The position numbers were made by a program, and so were the translations under genes. Of a DNA stretch of 64,000 bases, positions 1 to 8,396 are shown piece by piece (the first letter of the stretch is position 1; every line of letters starts with the position of its first letter). The notes beneath the pieces were generated by a model. The model was not told the DNA's origin, made no database searches, and saw only the letters and a program-made list of their open reading frames with translations. Where the stretch lies: assembly GCA_947498845.1 (NCBI GenBank), contig CANMLX010000015.1:26646-90645 (forward strand). The letters are read 5' to 3'. The stretch is from an uncultured Flavobacteriaceae bacterium (lineage in GTDB: Bacteria; Bacteroidota; Bacteroidia; Flavobacteriales; Flavobacteriaceae).

Positions 1-1
1 T

Positions 2-97
2 AAGTGTATAAGCTTGCCTATGTATCCTACATTGTCTCTTGAAGAGCAAGAATTTGTTATAGATAAAGTAACTAGTTTTTTAAATGAAAGCTGTTAA
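2..97 (+). CDS. Aminotransferase C-terminus (PseC-like), partial
   Basis: Only the last 31 codons are in the window, reading KCISLPMYPTLSLEEQEFVI and ending NESC at the stop at 95-97. An ISLPMYP-TLS-EEQ-VI ending is typical of DegT/DnrJ/EryC1 PLP aminotransferases such as PseC, which transaminates the 4-keto sugar in pseudaminic acid synthesis. The stop overlaps the start of the next gene (ATG at 84), so the two are probably translationally coupled. The PseC assignment rests on this short tail plus the nearby PseG and PseI genes; any member of the DegT family would fit the sequence alone. Confidence 0.6.
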   Translation, partial: KCISLPMYPTLSLEEQEFVIDKVTSFLNESC

Positions 98-611
98 TCT
101 AGAAACAGAAAGACTGTCTTTACGACGGCTTTCATTAGAACATCTATCTAATGCATATGTTGGATGGTTAAATGATGTAGAGGTTTTTAAATATTTAGAA
201 ACAGGAGGGAATTACACTATAGGTGAGTTAGAGAACTACCTTAAAGAACAACAAGAGAAAGATATTTTTTTTTGGGCTATTCATCTTAAAAATTCAGATA
301 AGCATATTGGTAATATTAAAATAGACCCCATAGATCTGGATAATAACTCAGGAGAGTATGGAATAATGATGGGAGATAAAAGTGAGTGGGGTAAAGGTTA
401 TGCCAAAGAAGCATCAGTAGAGGTTATAAACTATTGTTTTGGAGAAATAAAGCTCGCTCAAATTACCTTAGGAGTGATTGAAAAAAACATAGGAGCTTTA
501 AAATTATACCAGAATATGGGATTTGAGGTTGAAAACACCATAGAAAATAAGGGTGTTTATGCTGGAGAGTTATGTAATTCAATACGGATGATAAAGAAAA
601 ATGACAAGTAA
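84..611 (+). CDS. GNAT-family N-acetyltransferase (RimJ/RimL type)
   Basis: A 175-residue single-domain acetyltransferase. It opens with the ETERLSLRRLS strand typical of RimJ/RimL-like enzymes, has the acetyl-CoA pyrophosphate-binding motif WGKGYAKEA at residues 102-110 and the N-GALKLYQNMGF motif at about 135-147. It follows a PseC-like gene with 14 bp overlap and overlaps the next gene by 11 bp, so it is part of the nonulosonic acid operon. By position it could be PseH, which acetylates the 4-amino group of the UDP-sugar, but a second GNAT domain is fused to PseG downstream, so which one does the PseH step cannot be decided from sequence alone. A different acyl modification is possible. 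Confidence 0.8.
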   Translation: MKAVNLETERLSLRRLSLEHLSNAYVGWLNDVEVFKYLETGGNYTIGELENYLKEQQEKDIFFWAIHLKNSDKHIGNIKIDPIDLDNNSGEYGIMMGDKSEWGKGYAKEASVEVINYCFGEIKLAQITLGVIEKNIGALKLYQNMGFEVENTIENKGVYAGELCNSIRMIKKNDK

Positions 612-1476
612 ACTTATTTTAGGAACAGTACAATTAGGATTAGATTACGGAATTAATAATCAATTAGGAAAGCCGAGCCTTGATAAGGCATTTCAAATAT
701 TACATACTGCATTCGATAATGGAATTAAAACACTAGATACAGCCGAAGGCTATGGAGATTCCCAAAAAGTAATAGGTGCATTTCAAAAAGAAAACCCTCA
801 GAAAAAATTTAACATTATCACAAAACTTGACGCTAGAATTTCTTTAAAAGAGAATGAATTGCGAAACCATATACTTTCAAATTGTGAAATATTACATACA
901 GATAAGCTTTTGGGTTATATGTTTCATAATCACCAAAGCTTTAAAAATAATTTGGGATTATATAGTGAGATTATAGATGCTAAGAGCCAAGGGATAATTG
1001 AAAAGGCTGGAATTTCTCTATATACAAATGATGAGATTGGAGATGTAGTTTCCAATTATAGCGATTTTGATTTTATTCAAATTCCTTTTAATTTATTCGA
1101 CAATCAATCTAAACGAAAAGAAATACTTGAAAAAGCAAGACTTAAAAATATTGAAATTCATACACGTTCCGTATTTTTACAAGGGCTTTTTTTTAAGGAA
1201 TTACAAAATGTGAAAGGAAAACTAGAGGCTTTGCGCCCTTTTATGGAAATGCTTATTGAGATTAAGAAGAAATATAAGATAAATACTCAAACTTTGGCAC
1301 TTCAATACGTGCTCCAAAAAAAGTATATTGACGCTGTTTTAATTGGTGTAGAAAGTAAAGAGCAATTATTGGGTAATTTGAGCATTTGCTGCAAGAATAT
1401 AGATATTCCGCATGATTTAATAGATATGATATCTGTGAATGAAGAAGCACTGTTAAACCCTTCAAATTGGAATTAA
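601..1476 (+). CDS. Aldo/keto reductase
   Basis: A 291-residue TIM-barrel oxidoreductase. The N-terminal LILGTVQLGLDYG strand, the DTAEGYG motif (Asp46 and Tyr51), Lys75 in IITKLD and a His in the MFHNH stretch near residue 108-111 supply the usual Asp-Tyr-Lys-His catalytic tetrad. The family reduces carbonyls with NADPH. Its start overlaps the preceding GNAT gene and its stop lies 1 bp before the cytidylyltransferase start, so it is co-expressed with sugar-activation genes. I infer that it reduces a keto-sugar or a nonulosonate precursor in this pathway; the substrate is not shown by the sequence. Confidence 0.8.
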   Translation: MTSKLILGTVQLGLDYGINNQLGKPSLDKAFQILHTAFDNGIKTLDTAEGYGDSQKVIGAFQKENPQKKFNIITKLDARISLKENELRNHILSNCEILHTDKLLGYMFHNHQSFKNNLGLYSEIIDAKSQGIIEKAGISLYTNDEIGDVVSNYSDFDFIQIPFNLFDNQSKRKEILEKARLKNIEIHTRSVFLQGLFFKELQNVKGKLEALRPFMEMLIEIKKKYKINTQTLALQYVLQKKYIDAVLIGVESKEQLLGNLSICCKNIDIPHDLIDMISVNEEALLNPSNWN

Positions 1477-1477
1477 A

Positions 1478-2233
1478 ATGAAAGTTATTGTTGTTACTCA
1501 AGCAAGATCAGGATCTACAAGACTACCAAATAAAATTCTAAAGGAGATTGGAGGTAAAACACTTCTTCAAATCCATATAGACAGAATAAAGCAAGCCAAG
1601 ACGATAGATGCAATTTATATTGCAACCACTACCAATGTAAATGATGATAAAATTGAAAAACTTGCAAAAAAGTTAAACGTTAAGTATTACAGAGGAAGTG
1701 AAGATGATGTTTTAGATCGTTTTTACCAAACCGTAAAAAACGATAAGCCAAATTATGTGGTTAGATTAACATCAGATTGTCCTTTAATAGATCCTATATT
1801 AATAGATGAGGTAGTAACTCAGGCAAAAGAACGCGAATTAGATTATTATGCTAATATTTTGGAAGAATTGTATCCTGATGGGCAGGATATTGAGGTTTTT
1901 ACTTTCTCGGCTTTAGAAAAAGCATGGAATGAAGCTAAGTTAAATTCAGAAAGAGAACATGTTACGCCATTTATTCGCAATAACTCTTCCTATAAAAATG
2001 GGAAACTATTCAAATCAGATAATTATGCGCCTGACAAGAATTATAATCATGTAAGGTTAACAGTTGATGAACAAGTAGATTTTGATGTAATAGAAAAAAT
2101 CATCAACGATCTGGGCTTGGAAAAAGACTGGAAAACATATGCGGATTACTATCTGTACAACCCCGATATTAAGATGCTAAATAGTAAGGTTGTTAGAAAT
2201 GAAGGTTATCAAAAATCCATTAATAAGGACTAA
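1478..2233 (+). CDS. SpsF/NeuA-type cytidylyltransferase (probable CMP-nonulosonate synthetase)
   Basis: 251 residues beginning MKVIVVTQARSGSTRLPNK, the nucleotide-binding loop of the cytidylyltransferase family (PseF, SpsF, NeuA, KdsB). The GSEDDVLDRFY segment near residue 70-80 and LTSDCPLIDP near 100-110 are the metal and nucleotide-binding segments of this family. The likely role is activation of pseudaminic acid (or a relative) with CTP to the CMP-sugar used by transferases. No second cytidylyltransferase is visible in the window, which supports this being the PseF-equivalent. SpsF-type proteins can differ in substrate, so I leave the symbol blank. Confidence 0.75.
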   Translation: MKVIVVTQARSGSTRLPNKILKEIGGKTLLQIHIDRIKQAKTIDAIYIATTTNVNDDKIEKLAKKLNVKYYRGSEDDVLDRFYQTVKNDKPNYVVRLTSDCPLIDPILIDEVVTQAKERELDYYANILEELYPDGQDIEVFTFSALEKAWNEAKLNSEREHVTPFIRNNSSYKNGKLFKSDNYAPDKNYNHVRLTVDEQVDFDVIEKIINDLGLEKDWKTYADYYLYNPDIKMLNSKVVRNEGYQKSINKD

Positions 2234-2275
2234 AAAGAATTACTAAATTTAGACCTATAATTATTTTTTATTCCT

Positions 2276-3589
2276 ATGAGTAACAAGACAGGACAAAAAT
2301 TATATAAAAAAGCAAAAACATTGATACCAGGAGGAACAATGTTATTATCCAAAAGGCCAGAAATGTTTTTGCCAGAAAATTGGCCGTCATACTTTTCAAA
2401 ATCTAAAGGCTGTAAAATATGGGATTTAGATGGTAAAGAGTATATTGATATGTGTATCATGGGAATTGGAACCAACACTTTGGGCTATGGTAACAATGAG
2501 GTAGACGAAGCAGTATTAAATACTGTAAAAAAGGGTAATATGAGTACATTTAGTTGCCCCGAAGAAGTAGAACTGGCAGAAAAGTTAGTTGAAATAAATC
2601 CTTGGGCAGATATGGTTAGATTTGCCAGGAGTGGAGGTGAAGCAAATTCTATAGCTATTAGAATTGCCAGAGCAGCTTCAGGTAAAGATAAGGTCGCCAT
2701 ATGTGGCTATCATGGTTGGCATGATTGGTATCTTTCTGCTAATCATAATAAGGGAGATGATTTATCAGGGCATCTCTTGTCTGGATTAAACCCTAATGGG
2801 GTGCCAAAAAACTTAAAAGACACTGTATACCCTTTTCATTATAATAATTTTGAGGAGTTGCTTTCTATAGTTAATACTAACGATATTGGTGTTATAAAAA
2901 TGGAGGTGATGCGTAATTTTGGTCCAGAAGATAATTTTTTGCAAAAGGTTAGAGATTTAGCTACACAACGTAATATTGTATTAATTTTTGATGAGTGTAC
3001 CTCTGGTTTTAGGGAAACCTATGGAGGAATTTATAAGAAGTATGGTGTTGAGCCAGATGTTGCCATGTACGGGAAAACTATAGGGAATGGTTATGCACTT
3101 ACCGCAGTTGTTGGTAGAAAATCTGTTATGGAAGCAGCTCAAACGTCTTTTATTAGTAGCACGTTCTGGACAGAACGTATTGGTCCAACCGCAGCATTAA
3201 AAACATTAGAAGTAATGGATAAAATAAAATCGTGGGATATCATTACAAAACAAGGAGAAAAAGTACAAAAACAGTGGGAATCCTTAGCTAAAACACATAA
3301 TATTCAAATTGCTATATCTGGTATGCCTGCTTTAAGTACTTACAGTTTTAAAAGTGAAAAAGCCATGGAGTATAAAACGTTTGTTGCACAAGAAATGCTT
3401 AAAAAAGGATTTTTAGCGAGTACAAATTTTTATGCATGTACAGAGCATAAAGATGAATATATTTCGGCTTACTTTGATGCTCTAGATGAGGTTTATAATA
3501 CCATTTCTAATTGCGAGAGAGGTAACAAAAACATTAATGATTTATTAGAAGGTCCTATTTGCCACTCTGGATTTAAACGTTTAAATTAA
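2276..3589 (+). CDS. Class III PLP aminotransferase (glutamate-1-semialdehyde aminomutase-like)
   Basis: 437 residues with fold-type I class III features: SGGEANSIAIRIARA at about 119-133, the PLP-binding acidic pair in FDECTSGFRE (Asp239-Glu240) and the Schiff-base lysine Lys267 in YGKTIGNG. The closest recognisable family is glutamate-1-semialdehyde 2,1-aminomutase, but the setting in a nonulosonic acid locus argues for an amino transfer on a sugar or on a substituent, not haem synthesis. It follows the cytidylyltransferase after 42 bp. A short remnant resembling its C-terminus occurs downstream at 4733-4813, so this gene end has been duplicated. Confidence 0.8.
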   Translation: MSNKTGQKLYKKAKTLIPGGTMLLSKRPEMFLPENWPSYFSKSKGCKIWDLDGKEYIDMCIMGIGTNTLGYGNNEVDEAVLNTVKKGNMSTFSCPEEVELAEKLVEINPWADMVRFARSGGEANSIAIRIARAASGKDKVAICGYHGWHDWYLSANHNKGDDLSGHLLSGLNPNGVPKNLKDTVYPFHYNNFEELLSIVNTNDIGVIKMEVMRNFGPEDNFLQKVRDLATQRNIVLIFDECTSGFRETYGGIYKKYGVEPDVAMYGKTIGNGYALTAVVGRKSVMEAAQTSFISSTFWTERIGPTAALKTLEVMDKIKSWDIITKQGEKVQKQWESLAKTHNIQIAISGMPALSTYSFKSEKAMEYKTFVAQEMLKKGFLASTNFYACTEHKDEYISAYFDALDEVYNTISNCERGNKNINDLLEGPICHSGFKRLN

Positions 3590-3615
3590 TCTTTTCTAGT
3601 TTAGTACTGTTTATT

Positions 3616-4707
3616 ATGAAATATTTAAGATTATTATTTGGATTATTTTTGTTGTTCTCTTGTGCTAGTGATGATGACAATAACAATTCTAGCAGTGTTA
3701 TAAAGATTAGTGTTGATGAAGTCTCAAAAAATGGCGCTAGTATTTCTTGGACAGTTCCTACAAATATTACAAGTCAGAGTGTAATTTATAAAATTACTCT
3801 AGACAATAAAGTTATTGTTGACAATAATTATAGAAGTAGACAATTTACGTTTACAAAATTACAAGAGAATAAACTTTACTCGGGTAGTATATTTTGGTTA
3901 GATGACAATGGAGAAGAGGGTTTTTCTGATTTTAGTTTTACAACAGAAAAAGATCCTATATTTCTTGGAGAATTAATACTAAATAATCAAAGTGAAGTGG
4001 ATAATTTTTATTATACTAATGTTACAGCATTAGTTATAGATGGTAAAGATATTACCGATCTCTCTAAATTAGAGACGCTTGAATTTGTTGAGAGATATGT
4101 TATAATTAAAAACACCTCATTAAAATCTTTAAATGGATTACATAACGTAAAAACAAGAGATGATTTATTTGGTCATCTTCCAACTTTAGAAATCTCAGAA
4201 AATAATGGCTTAGAAGATTTTAGTGCTATTACTGGTTTTGCAAAAAAAGTAATAGATTTAAGTTTAGTTAACAATCCTAAAATTAGTAGCTTAGGTAGTT
4301 TGGAGATAAAAGAAAACCTTAATATTCTTTCCTTAATTAATTTATCTATAAACAATCTTAGAGCATTGTCTAATTTAAAAAGTGCTAACTTTTTACGGCT
4401 TCAAAACCTTAAAATTGATAACTTAGATGGATTGGATAGTATAGAAAAGGTGTTTGATCTAAATATATCAAACAATCCAAATTTACAATCTTTAAATGGA
4501 GCAGTTAAATTACAAAATAAAAGAGGTGAAACTCTACGATTATTTATACTAAAAAATCAAGTATTGTCTGATTTTTGTGGTATCAAAGAACTTATGAATA
4601 ATGCGCATATTTTTGAAGATGACCTTGAAGGTAGGTTGTTTTGGATTAGAGATAATTTATATAACCCAACTGAAGAAGAAATAAAAAGGGAGGGGTGCAC
4701 TCAATAA
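3616..4707 (+). CDS. Leucine-rich-repeat/L-domain-like lipoprotein with FN3 domain
   Basis: 363 residues. Residues 1-16 are a lipoprotein signal with the cleavage cysteine in LFSC followed by ASDDD, the Bacteroidota surface-export type of start. Residues about 28-115 look like a fibronectin type III domain (ASISWTVP, then YSGSIFWLD). From about 118 to 325 there are irregular repeats of the L-xx-N-x-L-x-S-L type resembling receptor L-domains. The C-terminus carries LSDFCGIKEL and NLYNPTEEEI, which are also present in the neighbouring paralogue as DFCDLK and NAHNPTHRDI. Probably a cell-surface binding protein. Its place in the middle of a sugar operon is unusual and looks like an insertion. Confidence 0.8.
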   Translation: MKYLRLLFGLFLLFSCASDDDNNNSSSVIKISVDEVSKNGASISWTVPTNITSQSVIYKITLDNKVIVDNNYRSRQFTFTKLQENKLYSGSIFWLDDNGEEGFSDFSFTTEKDPIFLGELILNNQSEVDNFYYTNVTALVIDGKDITDLSKLETLEFVERYVIIKNTSLKSLNGLHNVKTRDDLFGHLPTLEISENNGLEDFSAITGFAKKVIDLSLVNNPKISSLGSLEIKENLNILSLINLSINNLRALSNLKSANFLRLQNLKIDNLDGLDSIEKVFDLNISNNPNLQSLNGAVKLQNKRGETLRLFILKNQVLSDFCGIKELMNNAHIFEDDLEGRLFWIRDNLYNPTEEEIKREGCTQ

Positions 4708-4732
4708 ATATTTAAAGTAGAAATACTTAAAA

Positions 4733-4813
4733 ATGTTAGGATTTAGTCATTTCATGAACATAATGAAGCCTGGATCTATTGATGATTATTTTGATGCTCT
4801 AGATAGGGTTTAA
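4733..4813 (+). pseudogene. Remnant of class III aminotransferase C-terminus
   Basis: A 26-codon stretch ending YFDALDRV and a stop. It matches YFDALDEV near the C-terminus of the aminotransferase at 2276-3589, and DNA identity is strongest across tttgatgctctagat. Immediately after, the sequence aaacgtttaaatta is shared with the 3' end of that gene (around 3576-3589), with about 75 bp missing between the two blocks at a GGTTT/GGATTT junction. Together with the copied lipoprotein start that follows, this marks a partial tandem duplication. It is too short to be a functional enzyme. Confidence 0.6.
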
Positions 4814-4862
4814 ACGTTTAAATTATCATAGCTATAGTTTATTTAAGTTAATATTGTTTATT

Positions 4863-6719
4863 ATGAAGTGTTTAAGATTATTATTTGGATTATTTTTGTT
4901 GTTCTCTTGTGCTAGTGATGATGAAACAAGTCGAGGTATAGAAGAAGATATATCTTTGCCCCATTCCCCCATGAATCTAGAATATGATCTTAATTATCCC
5001 GATATTACTATATCTTGGGAAGATTCATTAGGAGCTAATACAACAGCTATTGGGTATAAGTTATACTTAGGTTTTTGGAGTGTTTTTACGGAAATAGCAC
5101 CTAAAGGTGGGGGTTTTAATTTATATTTAGATTATACAAAACCTCCATATGGAGAAACTAATAATAATTCATTTACTTTTAAAATACCAGCGCCTTTTCA
5201 AAAATATAGAATCGGTGTAGTAGCAGTCGACAGAGCAGGAAATATGTCTAAACCTACTGAGATTGATTTTGTAGCATTGCCCTCGGAAACTACTTACGAA
5301 GGAGATATTAAATTAAGTACACAAGCATATGTTGATTTTTTTGAAGGACATAATATAGAAACTCTTAATGGGAATTTATATATACAAGGGATTGCTAGAA
5401 ATCCATCTCAATACGCTCTTCATAATGATAGAAGTTGTATTGACGATTTATCTCCATTAAAAGGAATCAAAAAAATTAATGGGGATTTAATTATTGGTTA
5501 CCCTGAAGTAGACTTGGATAACTATAATTTAAATTTTACAGATCTTACTTTTTTAAATGATTTAGTTAAGGTAAGTGGAGATTTTTTTATTGCTCATAAC
5601 GATGTAAAAACTATTCCTGATTTTAATAAATTAGAAGTGGGAGGGAGCATTAAAATTATAGATACCGATATTGATAATATAAAAGGGTTTAATGGCTTAT
5701 CTAGAATTAATGGAGATTTAATGGTTTCGGTAAACAATAGTTTGGAAGGTTTTAACAACATAAAAGAAGTTCAGGGGAAATTATTATTATTATCTAATAA
5801 AAAAGCAAATTACACAAATGGTTTTTCAGAATTAGAAGTTGTGAGTGGAGATTTAAACTTGAAAAATATAGATGGGATTAATAAACTTAGCCATGTTAAA
5901 GGGGATTTTATTATGGAGGGTGAAAATAGACTAGAAGAAATCAAAGGTTTTAATAGTTTAATAGATGTTGAAGGAGATTTTATTATAGAAAATAGTTTGT
6001 TTTTGAAAACAATAGCAGGTTTTAACAGTTTAAAAAGTGTTTGGGGGCATTTTTATATTGAAGAAAATCCCTTACTAGAAACTTTTAGTTTTAATAACCT
6101 TTCTAGTATTGCGAAGGGAGTTAGTATTACAGGAAATGATAATTTACTTACGTTAAATTCATTGGAGAAGCTTGAGACAATAGGAGAGGAACTCTATATT
6201 AGTTACAATACTAAATTAGAAAATATTGATGCATTATCTTCTTTGGTTAATATTAATTCCTTATTGGTTTATGGAAATAATTCTTTAAAAAATTTGAATG
6301 TTTTTGGAAGTATTAATAATTCTGAATTGAAAAACATTGATATTGTAGGAAATGAAAATTTAATTAGTTTTGAGGGGTTTCCTTTTTTAAAGAAAATTAA
6401 TTATATAACAATTCATAAAAATAAAAAACTTCTTTCTTTTGAAGGTTTGAGTAACATTGAAGTTATAGAAGATTATATTTCTATTAAGGATAATAATAGC
6501 ATTTTAAATTTAGAACCATTAAAGAATTTGAAAACAATAAAGTGTAGTTTAAAACAAAGGTTTAGTTTAGTAATATCTGATAACTTTAATCTGTACGATT
6601 TTTGTGATTTAAAAGTATTTTTTGAATCCAATGGTTTATGCACTGAGAGGTATTTGATAGAAAAAAATGCTCATAATCCAACACATAGAGACATTGTTAA
6701 TGGTAATTGTAGTAATTAA
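4863..6719 (+). CDS. Large leucine-rich-repeat/L-domain-like lipoprotein, paralogue of 3616-4707
   Basis: 618 residues from ATG 4863, chosen over an upstream TTG at 4854 because the paralogue starts at the homologous ATG. The signal MKCLRLLFGLFLLFSC and ASDDE is almost identical to the neighbour. An FN3-like region (about 30-135) is followed by many L-domain-like repeats containing variants of INGDL and VEGDFII, spaced about 20-25 residues, to about residue 575. The C-terminus has LYDFCDLK and NAHNPTH, shared with the paralogue. Probable outer-membrane surface lipoprotein; ligand unknown. DNA around the start (4855-4924) is 68/70 identical to 3608-3677. Confidence 0.8.
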   Translation: MKCLRLLFGLFLLFSCASDDETSRGIEEDISLPHSPMNLEYDLNYPDITISWEDSLGANTTAIGYKLYLGFWSVFTEIAPKGGGFNLYLDYTKPPYGETNNNSFTFKIPAPFQKYRIGVVAVDRAGNMSKPTEIDFVALPSETTYEGDIKLSTQAYVDFFEGHNIETLNGNLYIQGIARNPSQYALHNDRSCIDDLSPLKGIKKINGDLIIGYPEVDLDNYNLNFTDLTFLNDLVKVSGDFFIAHNDVKTIPDFNKLEVGGSIKIIDTDIDNIKGFNGLSRINGDLMVSVNNSLEGFNNIKEVQGKLLLLSNKKANYTNGFSELEVVSGDLNLKNIDGINKLSHVKGDFIMEGENRLEEIKGFNSLIDVEGDFIIENSLFLKTIAGFNSLKSVWGHFYIEENPLLETFSFNNLSSIAKGVSITGNDNLLTLNSLEKLETIGEELYISYNTKLENIDALSSLVNINSLLVYGNNSLKNLNVFGSINNSELKNIDIVGNENLISFEGFPFLKKINYITIHKNKKLLSFEGLSNIEVIEDYISIKDNNSILNLEPLKNLKTIKCSLKQRFSLVISDNFNLYDFCDLKVFFESNGLCTERYLIEKNAHNPTHRDIVNGNCSN

Positions 6720-6734
6720 TTTTAAAAGATAAAA

Positions 6735-6875
6735 ATGAGAGTTTTAAGACTAATTCTAGTATTGTTTTTAATAGTTTCTTGTTCTAGCGATAAGGAAGTG
6801 AGTCAAGGTGAAGATATGTCTCCAGATAAAGAAATTACTTTGCCAGCTATTACAATTGCCTCATCAGATAATTAA
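6735..6875 (+). CDS. Truncated lipoprotein, third member of the family
   Basis: A 46-codon reading frame with a good lipoprotein signal (MRVLRLILVLFLIVSC then SSDKE), similar in layout to the two preceding lipoproteins, followed by only 30 residues ending in a stop. It lies 15 bp after one lipoprotein gene and just before the PseG fusion. I interpret it as the surviving 5' end of a third copy whose repeat domain was lost. It could still be made as a tiny lipoprotein, since the signal is intact. Confidence 0.45.
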   Translation: MRVLRLILVLFLIVSCSSDKEVSQGEDMSPDKEITLPAITIASSDN

Positions 6876-6896
6876 AACCTGTTTTTAGGTTAAGGT

Positions 6897-8396
6897 TTGA
6901 CAAAATTGATATATCCTTTGAAGAAAAAAATACTTTTTAGAGCAGATGGAAATACAGCTACAGGTTTAGGGCATTTGTACCGTTTATTTGCTTTAGTCGA
7001 GATGTATAAAGACGATTATAATTTTGTCTTTTTAACTAAGCAAGATTCTGTTTTAAGTATTATACCTAGTGATTATGTTGTAAAAACAATACCTAACAAT
7101 ATTAATCTTAAAGAAGAACCTTTTTGGATAGGGGAAAATTTTTCTTCTAAAGAGCATATTATAATAGCTGATGGGTATCAATTTGAAAGCTCGTATCAAA
7201 AAAAAATTAAAGAATTGGGCTTTATTTTGGTCTATATTGATGACTTAGCTAAAAGCCATATGTATGCAGACATTGTTGTTAATCATTCACCACATATTAA
7301 ACCTGAACATTTTAAGTTAAAGAAATATACTAAATTGGTATTGGGTACTAAATATGCCATGTTGAGGCCATTATTTAATAAAGCGGCTCTTACTGATAGA
7401 AAAATTAAAGTAATAAAAAATGTTTTTGTATGTTTTGGTGGGGCCGACATGTATGATTTATCAATTAGAGCAGCAAAAGCATTGTTGAATATAGATGAAA
7501 TACAAGAAATACATATTGTTTTAGGAGGAGCATACAAGCATAGAGAAATTTTTGAGGTTCAAAGTAAGAATGATAAACTAAAATTATATAAGAATTTAAA
7601 TGAAGAATCACTTTGTGATTTAATGAAATCTTGCCAATTGGCTATAGTGCCGTCAAGCACTATTATTTATGAAATATGCTCAATTAAGATGCCAATATTA
7701 AGTGGTTATTATGTTGAAAACCAAAAAAACATATACACCGGTTTAGTGGTAAATGATGTAATCTTTGAAGGAGGAGATTTTACAAATTATTCTGTTTTAG
7801 ATTTTGAAGAGAAAATAAGGCTTTTGTTAGCAAAAGGAGATTTAAAAAATAGGCATATAGCAAATCAAAAAGCTTTATTTGATGGTAAAAGCAAATCACG
7901 TTTTTTAGGGTTAGTTAATAGTTTAAATATATCATTTAGATCTGCTAATGATAAAGACGTTTTACTAGTTTACAATTGGTCCAATGATGAATTAGTTCGT
8001 AAAAACTCTTATAACTCAAAGCCAATAAAGCTTGAAGAGCATAGAATATGGTTTTCTAATACGATTAAAGATAAAAATACTTTATTTTTTATAGTTTTAG
8101 TCAATGATAATCCAGCAGGTATGGTCCGTTATAAAATAAATAAGAGATCTTCAGTAATAAGTATACTGGTGTCAAAAGAGTATAGAGGGCAAAAACTTGC
8201 AAAAGAATTTTTAAAAAAATCATCTAATGAATATTTTAAAAATAATAAGGTTCCAATTTTTGCTTACATTAAAAAAGAAAACAAAGCTTCTATTAAAGTA
8301 TTTGAAAACGCAGGATATACCTATTTTAAAGATGAAAATATTCAAGGAAGTGTTAGTTTTGTATATAAACTAGAAAAACAAGATGTTAAAAGATAA
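6897..8396 (+). CDS. pseG: PseG-like UDP-sugar hydrolase fused to GNAT acetyltransferase
   Basis: 499 residues in two domains. Residues about 10-345 are PseG-like: ILFRADGNTATGLGHLYR with the putative catalytic His26, FVCFGGADMYDLS, and the C-terminal IVPSSTIIYEICS signature. PseG removes UDP from the 2,4-diacetamido sugar before condensation. Residues about 347-499 are a GNAT domain (FRSANDKD start, EYRGQKLAKEFL acetyl-CoA loop, ENKASIKVFENAGY), like PseH. The start is uncertain: the frame opens at TTG 6897, but TTG 6918 would give a product starting MKKKILFRADGN, closer to the family. The stop overlaps PseI by 14 bp. Confidence 0.85.
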   Translation: MTKLIYPLKKKILFRADGNTATGLGHLYRLFALVEMYKDDYNFVFLTKQDSVLSIIPSDYVVKTIPNNINLKEEPFWIGENFSSKEHIIIADGYQFESSYQKKIKELGFILVYIDDLAKSHMYADIVVNHSPHIKPEHFKLKKYTKLVLGTKYAMLRPLFNKAALTDRKIKVIKNVFVCFGGADMYDLSIRAAKALLNIDEIQEIHIVLGGAYKHREIFEVQSKNDKLKLYKNLNEESLCDLMKSCQLAIVPSSTIIYEICSIKMPILSGYYVENQKNIYTGLVVNDVIFEGGDFTNYSVLDFEEKIRLLLAKGDLKNRHIANQKALFDGKSKSRFLGLVNSLNISFRSANDKDVLLVYNWSNDELVRKNSYNSKPIKLEEHRIWFSNTIKDKNTLFFIVLVNDNPAGMVRYKINKRSSVISILVSKEYRGQKLAKEFLKKSSNEYFKNNKVPIFAYIKKENKASIKVFENAGYTYFKDENIQGSVSFVYKLEKQDVKR

